This document shows positions 62,075 to 64,000 of a DNA stretch of 64,000 nucleotides, piece by piece. This DNA is from Aulostomus chinensis. Taxonomy: Eukaryota > Chordata > Actinopteri > Syngnathiformes > Aulostomidae. The translations under genes were made by a program, and so were the position numbers. The DNA lies in the NCBI GenBank assembly GCA_037954235.1, contig JBBMOA010000017.1, positions 16,163,527 to 16,227,526 on the forward strand, read 5' to 3'. The notes beneath the pieces were generated by a model that was given only the letters and a program-made list of their open reading frames with translations, made no database searches and had not been told where the DNA came from. Numbering within the stretch: position 1 is the first letter of the stretch; every line of letters starts with the position of its first letter.

Positions 62075-62637
62075 TTGCCTCACAGCAAGAAGGTTCAGAG
62101 TTCGAGCCCCAGCTCCAGCACAGGATCTTTCTGTGTGGAGTCTCCATGTTCTCCCTGTTCCTGTGTGGGTTCTCTCTGGTACTCCAGCTTCCTCCCACTG
62201 TCCAAAGACATCAAGAGGGGACGAGGCTGATTGATACTCTAAATCACAGGTGTCAAACTGATCCACTAAAGGGCCGGTGTGGCTGCAGGTTTTCATTCCA
62301 ACCGAGCAAAAGCAACACCTGATTCAACTTAACTCAATCAAGCTGTGTCCACACAGCTCATTTGTTGGATCAGGTGTTGCTTTTGCTTGGTTGTATTGAA
62401 AACATGCAGCCACACCGGCCCTTTACTGGATCAGTTTGACACCCCTGCGTCTAAATTGACTGTTGGTGTGACTGTGAGTGTGAATGGTTGTCTGTCTATA
62501 TGTGTTGGCCCTGCAATAAACTGGTGACCCATCCAGGGTGAACCGTGCCTCTTGCCCAAAAACTTCTGGGATAGGCTCCAGCCGCCCCAACAGGATAAGC
62601 GTGGAAGAAAATGATTGGTTAGGATTGGATGGATTGG
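62075..62637 (+). repeat. tRNA-headed SINE-type repeat, interrupted by a MITE
   Basis: The left part (62,075-62,244) has gcctcacagcaagaagg, a B-box-like GTTCGAGCCC and the typical body (tccatgttctccctgttcct). The right part (62,457-62,637) continues with the body and tail (ctgggataggctccagc). A 204-bp palindromic MITE splits it. The first part of the tRNA-like head is missing. Confidence 0.75.
62245..62448. mobile_element. hAT-like MITE with long inverted repeats
   Basis: The two halves are near-perfect inverted copies (GGTGTCAAACTGATCC at each end, AGCAAAAGCAACACCTGAT inside). They are flanked by ctctaaat (62,237-62,244) and gtctaaat (62,449-62,456), an eight-base duplication with one mismatch, as expected for hAT. 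It has no coding capacity and could form a long hairpin. Confidence 0.75.
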
Positions 62638-64000
62638 TTAAAATGATACCTAAAAGTGGGTATGCTAAAACTTTGTGTGTGTGTGAGACAGTGTGTGTGT
62701 GTGTGCTCCTGACAATCCAAAATCTGATTATCATTTCAGTAAAACTGTGCAAAAACCATAAACTGCAGATTTCAACAGTTAAAAATCTTGTTTAGGTGTC
62801 AAAATTTGTACACTAAGAGCTGACAAACTACTCCTGAGACTCTGAGTATCTGGACATGAGATTACTTTCAAAGATCCAGCAAGCTCACATGTTCTGCTGG
62901 GACTGATTGGAGACGAAAGCACAGATTGACATGGGCAATGAATGCATGTGTGGGCTACAAACAGAGTAGGATTGTTTTCTATCCCGCTTGTCGATGCGGT
63001 ACACTGGTGCGTATTGATTAGGTTGTGAGAGCGTTCTGTTCCCTGAATCATTGTGTTTCCATCTCTCCCTCAATCCACGGTCAGAGCTTCATCATCAACA
63101 TGATGTTATTGCTGGGTGATACGGCACCTTTCATTTCCTGTCCCAGCAACAGTGGTGAATGCAACAACATAGAGAAAAAAAAAGGTTGTTGTTGTTTTTT
63201 TGTGTATGTGTTTGTGTGTGAACGTGTGTGTACATAGATGAGTGTGCGTTAGACAGCACAATATGTGCTTTCTTGAAAAAAGAGAAGCAATAAATGAACT
63301 CGCACTCACCAGGAGCTGCTGTAATGAAGGATATCAGTGATGTGAAGGAAGATTTCGCTTTGATTCCATCCTCCAATAAATGAATCAAAATATTATTTCA
63401 CATAAATCTGCCAAACAGCCTGCTTCTATCTAGCGACCTGAGGCTGAATGCAGTTTTCTCTTTCAGATATTTATTTTCCTCGAATCTTCATTACCGTGAG
63501 TTTTTAGCTCTCTGTGAGCATTGCCATTAAACCTCCTCTACATCAGTGCTGTGTAGCGGCGCAGTCAGTGGAGTGTGAGTTACCATAACACCAGCTTGTT
63601 TTATTGAGAAACCTGTCCATCCAATGGTGCTAATGACTGCACAACAAGAGCCTGTTTATTTTTCCAGGGCAGAGAAAGAGGAAGGGGTAAAGTGAGAGAG
63701 AAATGGACAGCTTGTCATGATGGAAGAAGATTACTAATGAGAACAAAGGAGGAAGCAGGAAGTAGCAGGGGGGAAGGTTGCTCGGGGGTGACTTTGTGTA
63801 GGTGCAAAATCCTGAATGAAAACACGTAAACGTGTATTGACTGTGATACCGCCTGTCGCTCACCACGCACAATTTCAAAGGGAACTGTCATTTCTTTGGA
63901 GATAGATTTAGACCGCAATTCATGATTAATTCGGGTTTTTCTTTCAAAGAATGTATCTAAATTACTACAGGGATCTGAGGCTATTCATCTTGTTCCATTA
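62638..64000. other. Gene-free region to window end
   Basis: Short (GT)n stretches at 62,676-62,704 and 63,200-63,232. No gene, RNA or element was recognised. Confidence 0.6.

Overview
The window is vertebrate nuclear DNA, almost certainly from a teleost fish. The evidence is a split gene with GT-AG introns, dense (CA)n, (GA)n and homopolymer microsatellites, a Tc1-like transposon relic, tRNA-headed SINE-type repeats of the kind common in teleosts, and small hAT-like and PIF/Harbinger-like MITEs. There are no operons and no prokaryotic signals. I cannot name the species.

One protein-coding gene is securely present. It is ppp2r5c, the B56-gamma regulatory subunit of protein phosphatase 2A, on the minus strand. 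I placed 16 coding exons from 60,325 (start) down to 39,154 (stop), predicting 577 residues. I also found an alternative first coding exon at 53,189-53,282, which predicts a 527-residue form matching the classical B56-gamma start. A 117-bp in-phase exon (39,721-39,837) corresponds to the 39-residue cassette separating mammalian B56-gamma3 from gamma2. A 3'UTR of about 2.4-2.6 kb runs to poly(A) signals at 36,738 or 36,523. Three exons carry four one-base indels, all in homopolymers. Conservation of the surrounding codons favours sequence or assembly error over a pseudogene.

Layout: 1-627 is a 33-bp minisatellite. 630-34,700 is a gene desert with microsatellites, SINE/LINE fragments and some unbroken A/T-rich stretches that could be regulatory. 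34,741-36,322 is a truncated SINE tail joined to a dead Tc1-like transposon. 36,523-60,325 is ppp2r5c, with a PIF/Harbinger-like MITE in one intron and (TG)n tracts touching two splice sites. 60,326-64,000 is its 5' flank, with a SINE-type repeat split by a hAT-like MITE.

I see no CRISPR array, no credible tRNA or rRNA gene, and no sign of an undescribed multi-gene system. The most useful leads are the two promoters and splice-site repeats of ppp2r5c, the frameshifted exons, the C30 plus (CA)n tract two bases after its stop codon, and the 33-bp repeat that stays open in one frame throughout.
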